This document shows, one piece after another, positions 13,201 to 26,963 of a DNA stretch of 64,000 nt. How positions within the stretch are numbered: position 1 is the first letter of the stretch; every line of letters starts with the position of its first letter. This DNA comes from Chionis minor. Its lineage: Eukaryota; Chordata; Aves; Charadriiformes; Chionididae. Both the position numbers and the translations under genes were made by a program. Below the pieces are notes generated by a model, which was not told the DNA's origin, did no database searches, and saw only the letters and a list, made by a program, of their open reading frames with translations. The stretch covers positions 1,308,458 through 1,372,457 of the forward strand of contig VZSF01001886.1 in NCBI GenBank assembly GCA_013398295.1, in the 5' to 3' direction.

Positions 13201-16200
13201 GCAGGGGACCTTAAAACTGATCTTGACCCTTGTGGGTACTAAGTGTTTTAAGTAACATGGAAAATGTCCCGGCTTTGCTGACGTCAGTGGAAGTTGCCTT
13301 TGCTCAGTAGTGGATAGACCTGATCTTTAACTGAACATGACATAGAAAGAAATGGTAAAAAAAGGTGTAAATGTGCAAACAAGTGATTTATGAAGGCCAT
13401 GAACTTCATAATCGGGGTCTCAGGAAGGATCTTAAGGGTTAGAAGAGTTCTGCCATTCTGCAGAGCAGCATAAATCCCAAGGTGTTCTGCAGTTTGGACA
13501 ATCAGGCTCTTAAACGTGGATCTCCAAGCTAAGAGTGGTTTCCCAGTGCTGAACAGTTTAATCCACACTGCACGGTAACATCCCCTTCCGAAAGTGGTGC
13601 CAATTCTGTGAAAAAAAACCTCATCCTTTTCCATTTTATCCAGCGCTTTGTACATCAGTACAAAATAAATACAGAGTGAGTGTAAAACTCTCGTACATCC
13701 GAACGGGGCTGATTTACATATGAGTTGTAGTAATGAAAAAACTGCAACAGAACGATGGAGAAAACGGTCCTCAGCTGGTAAAGCCGCTGTAGTCATCCAC
13801 CTCGGGTCTGTGCCGTGTCCGTCGGACGCAGTGCTCAGTCGTGCGTTTGCTCTGCTTCAAACCAACGCGCTGCGGAATGACGGGTCGGAAAATTCCCAGA
13901 AAAGGGAACAAGCATATCTAAATCATCTCCCTATTCTTAGTCTAGCCAAGACTGCGGAATAGACATGATTTGCAACACTTTGTACAATCTGTGCGGATTA
14001 GGAAGAGGAATCTTCATAATTATATAGGCTTGCTGTTATTTAAATATTTACCAACATTAAACACCAAAGGGGCTGTGCAAATGATCCAGGGGATTCATAT
14101 TGTTCTAAGCTAATATCCGTTGTACAATATTATGCAAATTGCGTAAACTTTATTTTGTTGCTTCTGCTCTGAGCAGTGTATCCCAAGGCAGCTATTCACT
14201 AAGTTGAAACAGATAAAGTTTTAATAATAAATAGTGATGATGAATAAGTCAGAAAGTATGTGCAATGCTAATGTACTTGTTGGCCCCAGGGTAGTTTATT
14301 AGATAAACAAGCAACACTTTATAGGTTGCCTGCACATAAGTGGCTTTTGTTTTCCAGGAAATTTTTCTATGATAAAGTATTTTGAAACATTAGGTGTTAA
14401 TGAACAAATTGTATTCACTTTCAATTCGCCACAACTTTCCCGAGACTTGAGATTTAAACAGCAAAATTCTACATTTGTTTTGCTTTATCAAAATGACAGT
14501 AGCATGAGAAATTAAACTTTGCTATGGGATGAGGGACAAATTCATTCTGCTCTTTAATGCAGAGTTCTTAAGCCAAGAAATAGAGCTGCAGCTCTTTTCA
14601 TTAGTATTCAGGGCATTTTCCGGATTTAGGATCATAGGATCTTGGAGTAGAAGTAGTCCAAGGAATACAGGAGTCCCAGTATGCCCATATTATCCTTTTG
14701 GCCACTTGACAGTGTTGACCCACAGTGGATCAGCTGAAAGGCATTTGTGTGATTGGGAAAGAAACCCTGCTAAATTAAAAAGGAATGAAGCATAAACAAG
14801 CTTATTTAAGCAGCATGTTGAAATGAAAAACCAGCCAAATGTATTAATGACTCTTTCTACGCTGTGCAGTATGTTCCTGACCCACACAGGGCTCCCTTTT
14901 GCTAAAGTACATTTTGAGCATCTGCATTCTAGTTGTGTTGAAAATCCCCCTGATGATACATCAGATCTTAATAAACACAAATCACCATCATTTGGATCTT
15001 TGCTGGTTTTTTTTAATGTAAATAACAAAACAATTTTATATCCTTGCACAGAAAGAACAGATGGTGCGCTGGTGCGAAGGGTCTCTCGTTACGTTGTCTT
15101 GGATTTTGCAGCAGTGGTCGGTGGTCTGTCTCGTTACTGCCCAACTGCGGCGAATTACTCACGGAGACGTTTAGGACGTGGGACATGGCTGCAAGACACT
15201 TAGAAAAAGACCGTGCCTCTCTGCATTTGCTGTCTTAGTTGACAGCATTAGCCACAAATTCCCCTCGTTTCTACCATTCTTATGGCTGGATGGATTCTGA
15301 ATGGCTACAAAATCATCAGGAATATACAGACTACAAAATGAGTCAGAAAAACAAATGGAGAGGCATTAGGTTTAATGGTCAGAATTTTGCACGACGGGAG
15401 ACAAGATTCCCATTTCTGCCTCTACCAGTTTCTCCCCACTAATTAGATAAGTCGTTTGAGTGCTAGTGGGTTCAAATAGCTGCAGGGCATTTTTTATCAA
15501 TTATGTAGCAGAAATCACATTTTAATTTTAAAGAAAATTATATTAGCCTCATAGATGAGAAGCAACACGGAAAAAATCCTTCTTTTGTCTGTACATCAGC
15601 ACACCTGTGCTCAAATTTATTTCAGACTGAGGTATATAAAGACATGCAAAAAAGAAGGAAGAAACATGGACTAAGTTTTTGAAAGGCAAAGCCTGTTTGA
15701 CCTTGGTAGAGTTTGGGCATAGTTTTCAGAAGAGTGAAAAAGACAGAGAAAATTTTAACTGGGTATCTGCTATCTCTTCCCCAAAATTAATTTGATCATT
15801 GAGATATTGGCTCGTGTATGGGACCGAGAGGCAGCCTGCTCTCCAGCTGTGGGAAGCCTCTTCCGCTCACGTCCCTGTTCCGCACTGAGGTGACTTCCTG
15901 GCGGTCAGATCCTGGCTGGAGAGAGACTGGTGTTTGCCTTCAAATTTAGACATAAGATTTCTGTGAAAGTAGGAGCTGGAACTGTTTTTGAATTATTTTT
16001 TTTAAGTTAAACAGTTGAGGAACTTCCTATGAGGTCTTCTAGCGTATCACTTCAGAGCTTGTCAAGTGCCTTTTTTCCGTTTGAATGTTCCACGTTAATG
16101 GTCGTTGCTATGATACGTCAAACCTGCTGGTAGCAGCATACAACACGATTCATTTCATGGGCAGGAGATCCCATGACAAAGACTTATCAGAGCAGGAAAT

Positions 16201-19200
16201 TAGAAAGAAGCTGTTCCTGAAAGCTATTAGCATAAGAATGCACCTAAATATAATTTAAAATAATTTACCCTTAAAAGAAAATAGAAACATTTTAGATAAA
16301 AGTCTGGCAAAAATGCATCCAACTTGTTGTACTTTTACTGTGTGTTGTGGAAACCATCTTTCACCACATTTATGCAGTACATGAGCCTTAAAAATTTCTT
16401 TTGGAAGTGTTAGATGCCCGAATCGTTTTGGTTCAGACCTTCTGGAAACTAAGCACCTTCTCAGACAAAAACAGAAACTAATTATGCACTTCCGCCTTCA
16501 TTCTTTCAATATTACTCTTTGTTGGTAAGAGCCATATCACTTTCATTCATCCATCTTCCACATCCTCCTAACTACGTTAGAATAGTCAATTACAGTCCTT
16601 TATTTCTAGAGTGAAAAGTCCATTAGTTTGCAAATTTCTGCAGAACAGCTGAGCATACTAACTTTTGTTTTGACATTTGAGAAAAAGATGTTCTTCGGGA
16701 GATAATGACCCAGATCCTCAGCAGATACATGCCAAAACAATGGTTTGGTATGAGCGGATAATAGGTGGAGGGGATGACATTGCTTGGGTGGTAAAGTGAG
16801 GAAAACAGTATTTTTAATGAGATTGAAATGGAATTTAAAAGTTTAAACAGAAACTGAATAATGAGTTTGCACCAGGACTAGCAAAAGATTACTCAGGAGA
16901 TTACCAGTCGTAACATCTGAATGGGTACAGACTAACCAAAAACTTCACCTCAGAACTGTAACGTTTTCCAAGAATGATTGCAGATTTTAAAATATGGTCC
17001 TAACACTTCATTTCTGGTTTGGGACCTTGATCCACTGCTTGTTCAATCACCGGTGACGCTGCAGGTATTGAATTGGTCCAGCATTGCAGCTCTAGGAAAC
17101 ACGTTAGCTGGTTATGTCGAGCAAGGAGTTGACTTGTTCCTGAGTTAAACCATGATTCTTACCATTTATGAAGCTTATAATTTTGCCAAGAAATAACATA
17201 ATCATATAAAGTAAATGGGTGTACATGCTTGCATAGGCTTACATGTCCAAGACCAGTGTGCTTAGAGACACAAGATGAAGATCACAAAGAAATGCAACGA
17301 GAGTTCTTTTTCACAGAACTCCTGTAATGGCTAATAATTTCCACTTTCTTCCTGCAAACAACAAAGGGGGGTTTTTAATATCTAATATTCTGTTCTGTCT
17401 GTGACCTGAGTGGTAGGAGCTTATTTAGTCAAATTATCTGGGTGCCAGTTTGCACGAGGCTGCTGAAATCCACCAAGAAAAAAGGCAGTTTGCAATCTTC
17501 ATCAGAGGATTTACTCAGCACTCCAGTGAAAGCAGATAAGATTTGGGATTAGAATTCACATTTTCACAAGTGAGATGAGCACTTGAAATAGCTGATAAAA
17601 TGTCAGTTATGCTGTATTAAGTATCGTATATAAATTGAATCAATGCCATACATAATTGCTCCCTTCTTTCAAACCAAAGGAAACATGTACACCCCTCACC
17701 AGCCTGACGCGTGCCTTAAGGCTCTGTTTTAACAGCTTGTGTGTAATTTGCATTTAGCAAGCATCAGCTATGACAATTTGGAAATACCACAAGACAAGTA
17801 CACTGGAAAAAAAGATTCAAGATAAATTAGCACGTCTTACCAATGATACAGCAATAAAACCTGCATTATGTCACTAACCTACATACAGTATAAAACCGCA
17901 GAGCCGTTTTTTCAGCTACTCAAGACAGATTCTTAACTTCCTGGCCAAATTCCTATCTCCTAGACTTTATGTATGTAACTCAAAGAAGCAGGATCAGACA
18001 GACTGGATAACTGATTGACTACCAGACTTCAATGCACAAAACTGGCATAAACCTACTTTATGATCTTTTTAATTATCACAGCTACCTTCATAGAGACCTT
18101 GCTGCACAGGAAGATATTCTGCAATTTTTGACTGGAATCTCTCTTAAATTACACCGGCCTCTCCAAACACACATGTAGACTCATGAAAGGAGAAATTCAG
18201 AAGGCAATGTTTTGAGAGAGATCCTACTGAACTTGCATGCGGAAAGAATGAAGAACAGGAAGAAATAAAAATTATTCGGTAACAGCCAAAGTAACATAGC
18301 TCGAGTTCGCACTTTGCTGCAGATTCTTGTTTTAATCCTAGCAAGCTGGAGGGGAAGAGGTGGGGCTGCATCCTCAGAGATACTTAATCCGTGTTATCAC
18401 CTAATTCCTGCTCTCCTGCTCGGAACAGTCTGCTGGCAGCGAGGTAATGTTCAGAACTCAGCTTTTTACTTCTTGCCTGGTAACGCATCCCTCTGCTCTT
18501 GCTCTTGAGCTGTGGCCCTCACCAGAGCTAGAAACTTAATTTTCACATTTGAAAAAAAAAACAAAAAAAAAAACCCCAAAAAAACCCAAACCAAAAAAAA
18601 CCAAAACAAAACAAAACAACCCAGAAACTCATCAACCCCAAAATCCAGAGAAAGTGTGCAACTCCATAATAGTCAGTTACTTAGTAGTTAAAGAGCTACT
18701 GAAGTTTTCACTGACATTTTTCTCTTAATTAATGTAAACATAAAATATAGGTAAATGTGTCCTTGCAAAGAGTTCTTGTGTGGGGCCAGCGGGGGATGTT
18801 CTGCAGCTAAACTAAATTGTCCTCACTAGTTTGTACGATGCCGGTATTTCGCAGTGGCAGCAGCATCTCACGGTCTGTGTTGTTCATCCAAACTGAGGAG
18901 GAACTTTGGGGTTCGGTTCTGCATATCAGGTTAATCATGGCAGCTCTGTTGCTTTCAGCATATACTAGGTGACCTGTTGGTCATATACCTTTTAGGAGCG
19001 TTTCATTACAGCTTCTTATCTTCAAATGAATCTGTTTCTTAAAAAGACGGTTTTTTGTCCTTGGGAAGTAGCATGTGGATTCTCCCTCTCCCAGTATTCA
19101 TTTTGCTGCCAGCGCGGTTTGCGTGAAAACAAGCGGCTCGGTGCTTGCAGAGTGCTCTGGGGATGGCTCTGGCAAAGCCCAGAAGGGCCTGGCGGTTCTA

Positions 19201-20089
19201 TTCGCTACCAACAGATCATCCACGAGGAGGTGAGGATGAAAATTAGTTCATTACAAAATTGTAATGTCGTGGTGAAAACAGCATCCTTTTCTGCACAGTA
19301 AACTTGCAGCATATGTCTAATGTGGAAGATGCGGCCCACAGACAATCACTTGCAGAAATCTGTATTGCATATTAAACAACCAGAACTGCCTCCTTCTGGG
19401 CGATGTGTAAATAAATGATCACAGTATTAGGCTTCAAACAATCTGACTTTGGAGAAGAGAAAATAAAGGCAGTATAATGCTGACACACAAACCTTACAAA
19501 AGGCGCTTGGCTCAACTCAGATGCAGCCTTTTTACTATTAAACCAAAATAACTCCAAAAAATTGTTAGTGGAGCACTGTTCCCTGGTGGCTACAGCAAGG
19601 CTCTTAGGGCTCTGTGAATAATTGATTTTTATATTTTTTTTGTTCAGCTGCCAAACTGAGGGGAAAATAAATTCTGCTTGGATTGACCCTAAATAAAACT
19701 TCTTTTGTTAACATGGAATATTGAAAACAGAGTTTTATTTCCACCCGTGAACATTTGTTCCGCACTCCTTGGGTCTCTGCTCTGGCTCCAGAGCTGACCG
19801 TGTGGCAAGATGCTGACGAGCGGACGAGAAGCGGGGTGAGCGCCGTGTCGGCAGGGTGAGCAGACGGTGGGAAGTGTGAGTCCAGGTGGGCAGGTGGGGG
19901 GAGGCGACTGGTGAGACTATATAGAGACTCCGGGTGAGCTGCACAAGGAGCAGCACTGCAGCTTAGCATTTTACTATTATTTCCTGTGTTTTGTTACTAG
20001 TGTTATCTTTTGAAAAGTGTGCGTTACCTTCAAATGAGGCTGCTCTGGATTTGGCCAGCACAGGGGTTTGTTGCCCGTACGAACTTGCT
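13201..20089. other. Intergenic sequence, no gene seen
   Basis: A 170-codon open frame on the minus strand (13,284-13,796) has no recognisable domain and no splice or upstream signals. About 14.0-14.4 kb and 17.5-17.9 kb are AT-rich, non-repetitive stretches of enhancer-like texture. Confidence 0.55.
18551..18623 (+). repeat. A-rich low-complexity tract with C interruptions
   Basis: The tract consists of A runs broken by C, CC or CCCC, ending in AAAAC pentamers. It has no flanking retroelement that would make it a poly(A) tail. Confidence 0.9.
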
Positions 20090-20241
20090 GGTGCTGCGCA
20101 TCGGCGCTGGTGCTGTGCATTGGCACTGGTGCTGCGCGTCGGCGCTGGTGCTGCGTGTCAGCACTGGTGCTGCGCATCGGCACTGGTGCTGCGCGTCGGC
20201 GCTGGTGCTGCGCGTCGGCACTGGTGCTGCGTATCAGTGCT
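20090..20241 (+). repeat. 19-bp minisatellite, eight units
   Basis: Units of exactly 19 bp follow the pattern GGTGCTGCGCRTCGGCRCT. They start at 20090, 20109, 20128, 20147, 20166, 20185, 20204 and 20223, with transitions at a few fixed positions. A decayed ninth start (GGTGCTGCTGCTC) follows. Because 19 is not a multiple of three, all frames show the same 19-residue protein-like repeat, which is why open frames of up to 131 codons appear here on both strands. Confidence 0.95.
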
Positions 20242-21260
20242 GGTGCTGCTGCTCTGACCCGCCAGCCTCTGCGCTGCTGCAGCTGCCAAAAGGGCTGTTG
20301 TCGTGCACTCGGAGCTCTACACACTTGAGAATAACCTGGAGATACCAGTGCAGGGTTGGTGTGGAAAAGAGGGCTGCAATCAAGTTATTGATTGATCTGC
20401 TCTAAAATTTTGCAGCCGATTCTGAATAGAGTTTGCTCTGTTCATTATCTTAGGTACAAACTATGGCAAGAGTTTGTCATAGAGTATCAGATAGGTTTAG
20501 ATGTGACTGATTTCCCAAAACTCCTCTGTAATCATACCAGGTAACCCATTACAATGGCAAACTCTTTTCTACGGGTGTCTAAATAGCAGAAAGGATGGCA
20601 CCAGCAGGATATCTCCACTTACTGCAATTGCTTCATGATATGAAATTTGCCCCCAGACAATTTCTTTTTAACCAGATGATCAGAAATTTGTGGCCTTTGG
20701 TGTAGATTGTGAAAATGGCAGTAACCATAATCACCTCTATCAGAGCGTTACATGTCCACAAGGCGATGTTCTCATTTTGATGATACTGGAACAAAGCAGC
20801 CTTCGAGACAGAAAGTCCACCAGAGGGAGGTTAAAGTAGCACTGGTTTGGGGACCAGCATGGGGGTGCTTTGATTGATCCCGTACACATTGCAGCTTCTA
20901 CCCGCAAGGCTCTTATGTCCCCAGCAGAGAGAAAACCTCTTTATCCTTCAAAGTGCTACCCTTCTGAAAAAGCGACTCTGTAGGGAAAACTCTGTCTTCT
21001 TGTTTGAGGAGTTCTGAATCTAGCTGAAAGGCAAAAGCGTATGTCCTTCCTTTCTGATACCAGGTTAAGAGAATGGTAAATGGAAAAAGGCAAATTTCTG
21101 AGCTGGCAAATAGAGAAAACTGGCCTGGTTTGATCTGAGGCATAAAAATGACAGTTAAGAATGACTTGCTGTTTATTGCGTTGCAGTGTTTACCTAATCA
21201 TATTTGAATTTTTTTAATTATGAATTAATATCAAGCCTATTCTGTAATTTTACAGTACGG

Positions 21261-21306
21261 TCCTTCCTTTCTACCTGCCTTTCTCCCTCCCTCCCTCCCT
21301 CCTTAT
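21261..21306 (+). repeat. Pyrimidine-rich CTTT/CTCC microsatellite
   Basis: TCCTTCCTTTCTACCTGCCT leads into several CTCC units. It is a homopurine-homopyrimidine tract on the plus strand. Confidence 0.85.
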
Positions 21307-21589
21307 CTCCCACTGCTGACTCTCTTACAATCCTGATAGCTTCCAAGACTCTCCTTCTCCCTCCAGATGAAAAGAGGATCCCCAGAATTGTTCCCAACCA
21401 TCGTAGGGCACATCCTATTGTTTGCACGGATGAGTCCCCTCAGAAGGCTGTATACGTCATCTGCATGTTCCGATGCACTTGATAACATGCACGTTTATTG
21501 CTCGCTGGGAAGCACCATCCTCGTCTTCTTCCCATTTTAACAGCATCCCAAAAACACGTTCAGCCAGGATGCTCTTGCCACTCCCAGCA

Positions 21590-21745
21590 GGCTCTTTCCG
21601 TCCCGTGACATCGGTTCTCGCAGCCTCCTGCGCAGCGCGTGCCCTGGGGCTCGTCGCCGCCTCGCTGCGGGGCTGTGCAGGCGCTGCCCCGTCCGTCCGT
21701 GCTGCCCTGCCAGGAGGACGGCCCGGAGGCGGGAGGTTTCCCGTG
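21590..21745. other. Short GC- and CpG-rich patch
   Basis: The stretch around CCTGCGCAGCGCGTGCCCTG and GGGCTCGTCGCCGCCTCGCT is much richer in CpG than its flanks. It is only about 150 bp, below usual island length. No gene structure is visible around it. Confidence 0.4.
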
Positions 21746-22728
21746 CGGTACTGGCTGTTTGTGGGTTTGATACAGAGAAGCTGGCAAAACCCTCCTGACA
21801 CTTTTTTATTTTGGCAGAGAGGGAAAACTTCTCAAGCTGTGAGAGCAAAACAAACTGAAAGATGGGCAGTTGTCTCCTTACAGATGTGTGAATATCAACA
21901 CTACAAAATTCCTTTTAGGATCATCTGCAACTTAGTGTTTTAATAGTAGATAAGACTTTCCCAAGGGCTCATCGGGAGTGTTAAGGGGGAATGAATCTTC
22001 ACTTGTCCAAGCAGTAAGTCACACTGATCACTTACATGAATATCGCATGACGTTGCTTTTAATTAACCCTGAGTAATCCTGCAGGATTATCTCCTAACCA
22101 AAACACCGCTGTTTCCCAACATGAGGTTCTTCCTCACTTCCCCACTCACATTCACCTTTCTCTTTTGTATAGAGAAACAAGTAAATAAGGAAAAATGTAG
22201 CACTTGAGACTGAGACAAAGCATTGAACTTTGTTGGCTTATTCCAGATGCCTTGGGCAAAGGAAAGGACTTCTTAGGAGTTTTATATAAAACTATCGCTT
22301 TTTCTTCTTTTACAAGGCTGCACTCGAGCAAAACTGTAACTAAGCGTAACATAGAAAAGCAAAGAAACTGCAGAAAAAGATATATCTGAATGATATAGAA
22401 GGAAATAGAAGCTGAAAATTTAGACCAGAGTCTAAGCTCATCCACTTAAGTCTAACCACCATCCTTTTTTTCCAGCCAGCTCGAAGTAAATGTTTACAGT
22501 ATTCACATGGCTGCCAAAGAAAACCAAATGTCAAGAGGGAGTGGAGGGAAGGGAAAGACAAGGCAAAACAAGCCTTTCATGGGCTTCTGCCATAGGATCC
22601 TCTCCCAGGATACATTCATACCACCAAGGAGGATTCATTCCCATACTTTGAGAGCCGTTGTTTGAGAATTATTAATTTTAATCTATTTCCGTTTCCACAG
22701 TAATCTGCAGAGATTCTTCCAATGGGGA

Positions 22729-22744
22729 GGGGGGGGGGGGGGGG
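22729..22744 (+). repeat. Run of 16 G
   Basis: An uninterrupted G16 tract is preceded by GGGGA and followed by AGAG. It can support intramolecular or intermolecular G-quadruplex structures, and its true length is prone to sequencing error. Confidence 0.9.
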
Positions 22745-24039
22745 AGAGTGGTAGAATTTATTTGTAATATATAGTATTTCAAAACAACAAGCTTTCAGAA
22801 AAAATGAGTCTGCAATGCCTTAAGGATTTGTTGAACGTTGTCCTTCTGTCCAAAGTTCATGCCCTTCCTCCAAGACATCCTCTTCAAACTGCAGTTCTCA
22901 GTTCCGTACGAGAGCGTTGGTGACATTGCAACTGAGGCCTGTCCTCAGAGCCATCTGTCACCTCTTGCAAGTCCTAATGTGTTGTTGGCCCCAGACAAAC
23001 CTGCCTGCCCGGCACCCAGTGCCATTACGTCGCAGTGCTTCAGCTCTCATCTGCACATACAATGAGAATTCAAACTCTGAGATAACACGTAGATAGCTAG
23101 TAGGCATAGTCTTCTACTTTTCTTCTTGAACAGCAGTTTTACTCTTTCCTTGACCTTTGCCATCCGTCTGTCTCTACTTATTTCTATTTTCCGTTATTTA
23201 GGCTGCACACTCCTTGGGCACAGCTGGTTTTACTACACTTGTACAACAGCTGGTGTGATGGTGTTGTAGTTCTTGAAAGGGTCCCCACCCCAGCACAGCA
23301 CAGATTGTTAAACAATATTTTCATCAAAATTTTTATCCAAGGTGAGAATCTCTTTCAGTTTCCTTGAAACCTAGATTTTACTTTTCACTTCCCAGATCAC
23401 AACGTCCACAGCAGGAACTGAGCATCAGCGAGTCCCAGTTTCTAAATTTACTTTTCATTCAGCTGGTATAAAGTTTTGTATGGTGGCCTTTCCATGTCAT
23501 AAATATTAAATGTTAATGTGTAAGCTCCATCTGGAAGACTCTTCATTCTCGAATTCTCAGCTCTGTTTCCTCACATAACAACCAATAACAGAGATCATTA
23601 AATTAGAAGATTTTTATTTAGGAACACTGAGAACGCAACCTAGAGTAGGCAACATATGCAAAAAATGAAGGAGTAATGTTTTATTGACCAATTTTTCTTT
23701 ATTGCTGCTTATCTATGAAGAAATGAGAAAATAAAATCATTAGAGTAGTAAAAGAACTACCATAGCAACTGTACTGCTGCAACAAAATTTACTTTATTTT
23801 TTTTATGTGCTTAAAGTATAATAAGGGAAATATGCATATAAAACATTTTCTACTGACTTCTCCGGTGTTGCTTACTGTAATACGGAGCTTTCAACCTCTT
23901 GTGGTCCTATTTGACACTGATTATTCCCCTTAGGATGCTCCATTCTGCTCAGTTTTCTTTGCGTGTGTGAGAGACATAAAGTCTGTTGTTGTTCACTGTA
24001 AATTTTATTCAAATTTGGCAGCACCGATTTATAATCACA

Positions 24040-24100
24040 TTTACAGAATGCCTTTCATGCTGGAGGATCTAAAAGTGCTTTCAGCAATGTAGAGTGCAGC
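24040..24100 (+). mobile_element. Possible remnant of an ancient amniote SINE/L2-like repeat
   Basis: TTTACAGAATGCCTTTCATG followed by GGATCTAAAAGTGCTTTCAG resembles the left part of an old amniote repeat that reads roughly ATAGCGCCTTTCATCC...GGATCTCAAAGCGCTTTACA. Only about 60 bp is alignable, so this is tentative. Confidence 0.3.
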
Positions 24101-26945
24101 CAACTTCACGTGGATGGTGGCACTATTGGATGGCATCCGGCAGTGTCACAGGTGAGGTCTCACACCAAGAGCTGGTGGCCGGTAGCAACATCATCGCCTG
24201 TTTGTGGGATGGATTTTGGGTCTCGTCATTTCCAAGATAAGGCCTTTCTAATAGAAGTACAACCGAGTCTTTAGCGGTGATGGCACCGAAGGCGCGACTT
24301 CCCAGCGAGGACTGAACCCCCAAAACTCACTGCCGAGAGCAGCAGAAACCTCCCTCGTCACGGGTTTTCGCTCCCACTCGCTCACTTCAGCAGCGCTGCC
24401 TTTATACTGGCTGTGCCGCCCGTCTGCTGCTGCGGTGAGACAGTCGGGTTCGCGGAGGTAATCCAGAAAATCAATCCAAAAGGAGAAAAAAAAGAAGTAC
24501 AATTTTCTGTTGGTGAAGTGAATGGAGTTCACGTAAGGAGGGCAGCCAGGAGAGGAGCCTGCCTGCGTGGCCGGGAGCCAGGGAAGCAGCATGCGCCACG
24601 TGTGGGAGCAGGGAACTGCTGGTTTCCTTGTCAGCCTGCCTGGGGGAGAACCTGCAGCAAGGTCTCCTTCTTAGCACCCGCTTCAGAAATGGGGCAGTCA
24701 CATTCCTGTCTGGAAGTTACCAGCACTGCTTCCTGCGGCGCACTTGGCTTTTTCCCAGGACACCCCAGCAGGCAGACTGGTTTTGCTCTCCTTGGGCCGC
24801 GAGATCTTCTGTAGGTACCCAGCGGATGCTGCGACGCGGCTGCGACGGAAGCACCCGGTGTGTGTGCTCAGAGTTCAGCTCCGCGACTCACAGCCACGAA
24901 GATCGGGGTGTCCCACTCCAAGAAATCCTGGTGCAGAATTCCAGGCCCAGAGCAGCCAGGTAGTGGCAGGTGAAAAGGAATACACTTTGTGGCCTTATGA
25001 ATAAAATAGTATTTATACAGTTTTGGTTTCTTTTGTATAATGAAGATAGTTTTTTGAGGGAGAAAACTGTCACTTTGATGTAGATTTATCATTTATCTTT
25101 GTAAAAATTGAGTTCTGCTGAAGCTATTATATAAAATTCATGGTTTTCTAATAGCCATATCTAGCTGCCAAGTTTTGCAAACTCTTCCTAAGACAAGATC
25201 AGATAGTCACATGAGCAGGCAGAGCTATGGAAATTAATGGAAATACTAACAAGACGAGTGGTAAAAAAAGGCTTTTCTTAGCCCAAAAGGGCTGAAAATT
25301 GATCATATTCTGAACATCAACGGCATTTTTGTGTTGTTTTGGGAAGGGGCTCAGGAGGTATTAAAAGCAGTATTGTTTGCTTACTGTTTATAAAACTATT
25401 ATATCTAGAACTCTAGAGAACTTCTCCAAGTTGTCTTTCAAAATATTTGAACGTAGGTTACATACGAGCATATGAATAGTTCTTTTGAAGACAATGGGGC
25501 CAAGTAAAGGCATGGTTAGATGTGGCAACTGCTCTGTCGTGGAATCGAGCCCTACCATTGCCTGTCTTCCTAATTCCTGTATTGCTCATCTACTATCAGT
25601 TGCATTTAGAAGCAGAATTGATGTATTTTTGCCTTTCTTTACTTTCACAGAAATAAAAAGCATATAGAATGCAGCTCCTGCTGATTTTCCAGTGGATAGA
25701 TTATGAGTGGTTCACATAGTTTTTTCTGTAACTCCCTGGACCAGCTGTTAGTTTTAACGTACATCACAATTCCATTAAGCGTGGCACGTAACTGTTGCAA
25801 ACCATGGTGTGCCCATCAAGTTGATGTTTACCTGAAGGCCTTTGAATAGCTTTTGTCAAGATCAAATGTAATTACTTTGTAAAGTTCATTTCCCACCCCA
25901 CATCTCTTTTCTGCTGAATAAATATTGCAAGAGGATGAAATATGGATGGGTCGTTTACATTCATCACTTTTAAATACTAGTGATAGGCTTATGCAGCTCA
26001 TTGTTGTGTAAAAATCATTTGGATACATTATTCCAAGTTGAATAACGGAGTAGTTCAGATAAAGAACTAAACGAAGGCTCTCTTTGTCATCTTGTATTGA
26101 ATAAAGCAAAGGGAAGGGACTCTATTAATTTTATGGCTAATATATCTTCCCTCTAAATGGCTACACCTTGTAAACATTTTTGTTAACAAATATTATTGAA
26201 GTGCATATCTGATTCAAACATCTATTATGCCTTATTAAAGTAAATATACAAAATTACCTACAAGGATACATAATAATACATCTTTTTATTCAAGTGAGAG
26301 GTATTTTAAAATTACATCCACTTTCCATTTAAAGACTACTTGGGAAAATAACTTTCCTCCAAATTTTTTTGGTGATTTCATTCTTGAAGGCACATGAAGG
26401 CATCAATGAGCGGTCTCCAGTGAAGTCTTCTTCATGCCACTCTAAGGAAAAGCAGAGAGGGAGAACTGGGAAAGTTTAATGCCAGCCATTTTTGTCCATC
26501 TTTTTGAAGTTTAAAGTCATTTCTGGAAAAGTGTCTCAAGTGGAGTTTATACTTCCAATTGTAAAACCATCAGAAATGGTATGGTAGAAAAACATTCTCA
26601 CAAAACACTGGCAGGTGCTTTGGCTTTATTGTGCTGTTTTGTTTCCTCTAATGATTCTTATTTTAATAAGCTTGGAGTCACTTTACTCTCTTCCATGGAG
26701 TAGTATTTACATGTATTTGTCAAAGAAGTCAAACAGTGGTGGCACTGATGTAACTGGCTTCTGGGAATTGCCATATGTGTCATGACATTACAGTGAAATC
26801 GTATAAAGGGAGTAGATAAATACCAGTACAGTTTCCATCTTTCAAATGTGTTCATAGTTCACACAACTATATATTCAGCATTTATGTTCTAAATCATTTA
26901 CTAACATTAAATCACCACCTTAGCCTTTGTGTGGCGCTCTCAACG

Positions 26946-26963
26946 TACCAGCTGCAGCTGGTA
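26946..26963. other. 18-bp perfect palindrome containing two E-boxes
   Basis: TACCAGCTGCAGCTGGTA equals its own reverse complement. It contains CAGCTG twice in direct succession (26949-26954 and 26955-26960), the preferred E-box of several tissue bHLH factors, and is followed at once by TATATAGG. There is no transcript evidence. Confidence 0.6.

Noticed and set aside
13284..13796. 170-codon minus-strand open frame
   Set aside because: There is no recognised domain, no upstream promoter or splice signals, and its length is possible by chance in 64 kb. I could not link it to any family or transposon.
18551..18623. A-rich tract as a retroposed gene tail
   Set aside because: There is no open or decayed coding sequence, or SINE body, directly upstream, and the tract has many C interruptions.
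19977..20405. Cysteine/tryptophan- or glutamine/histidine-rich open frames up to 131 codons
   Set aside because: They are produced by the 19-bp minisatellite cycling through frames.
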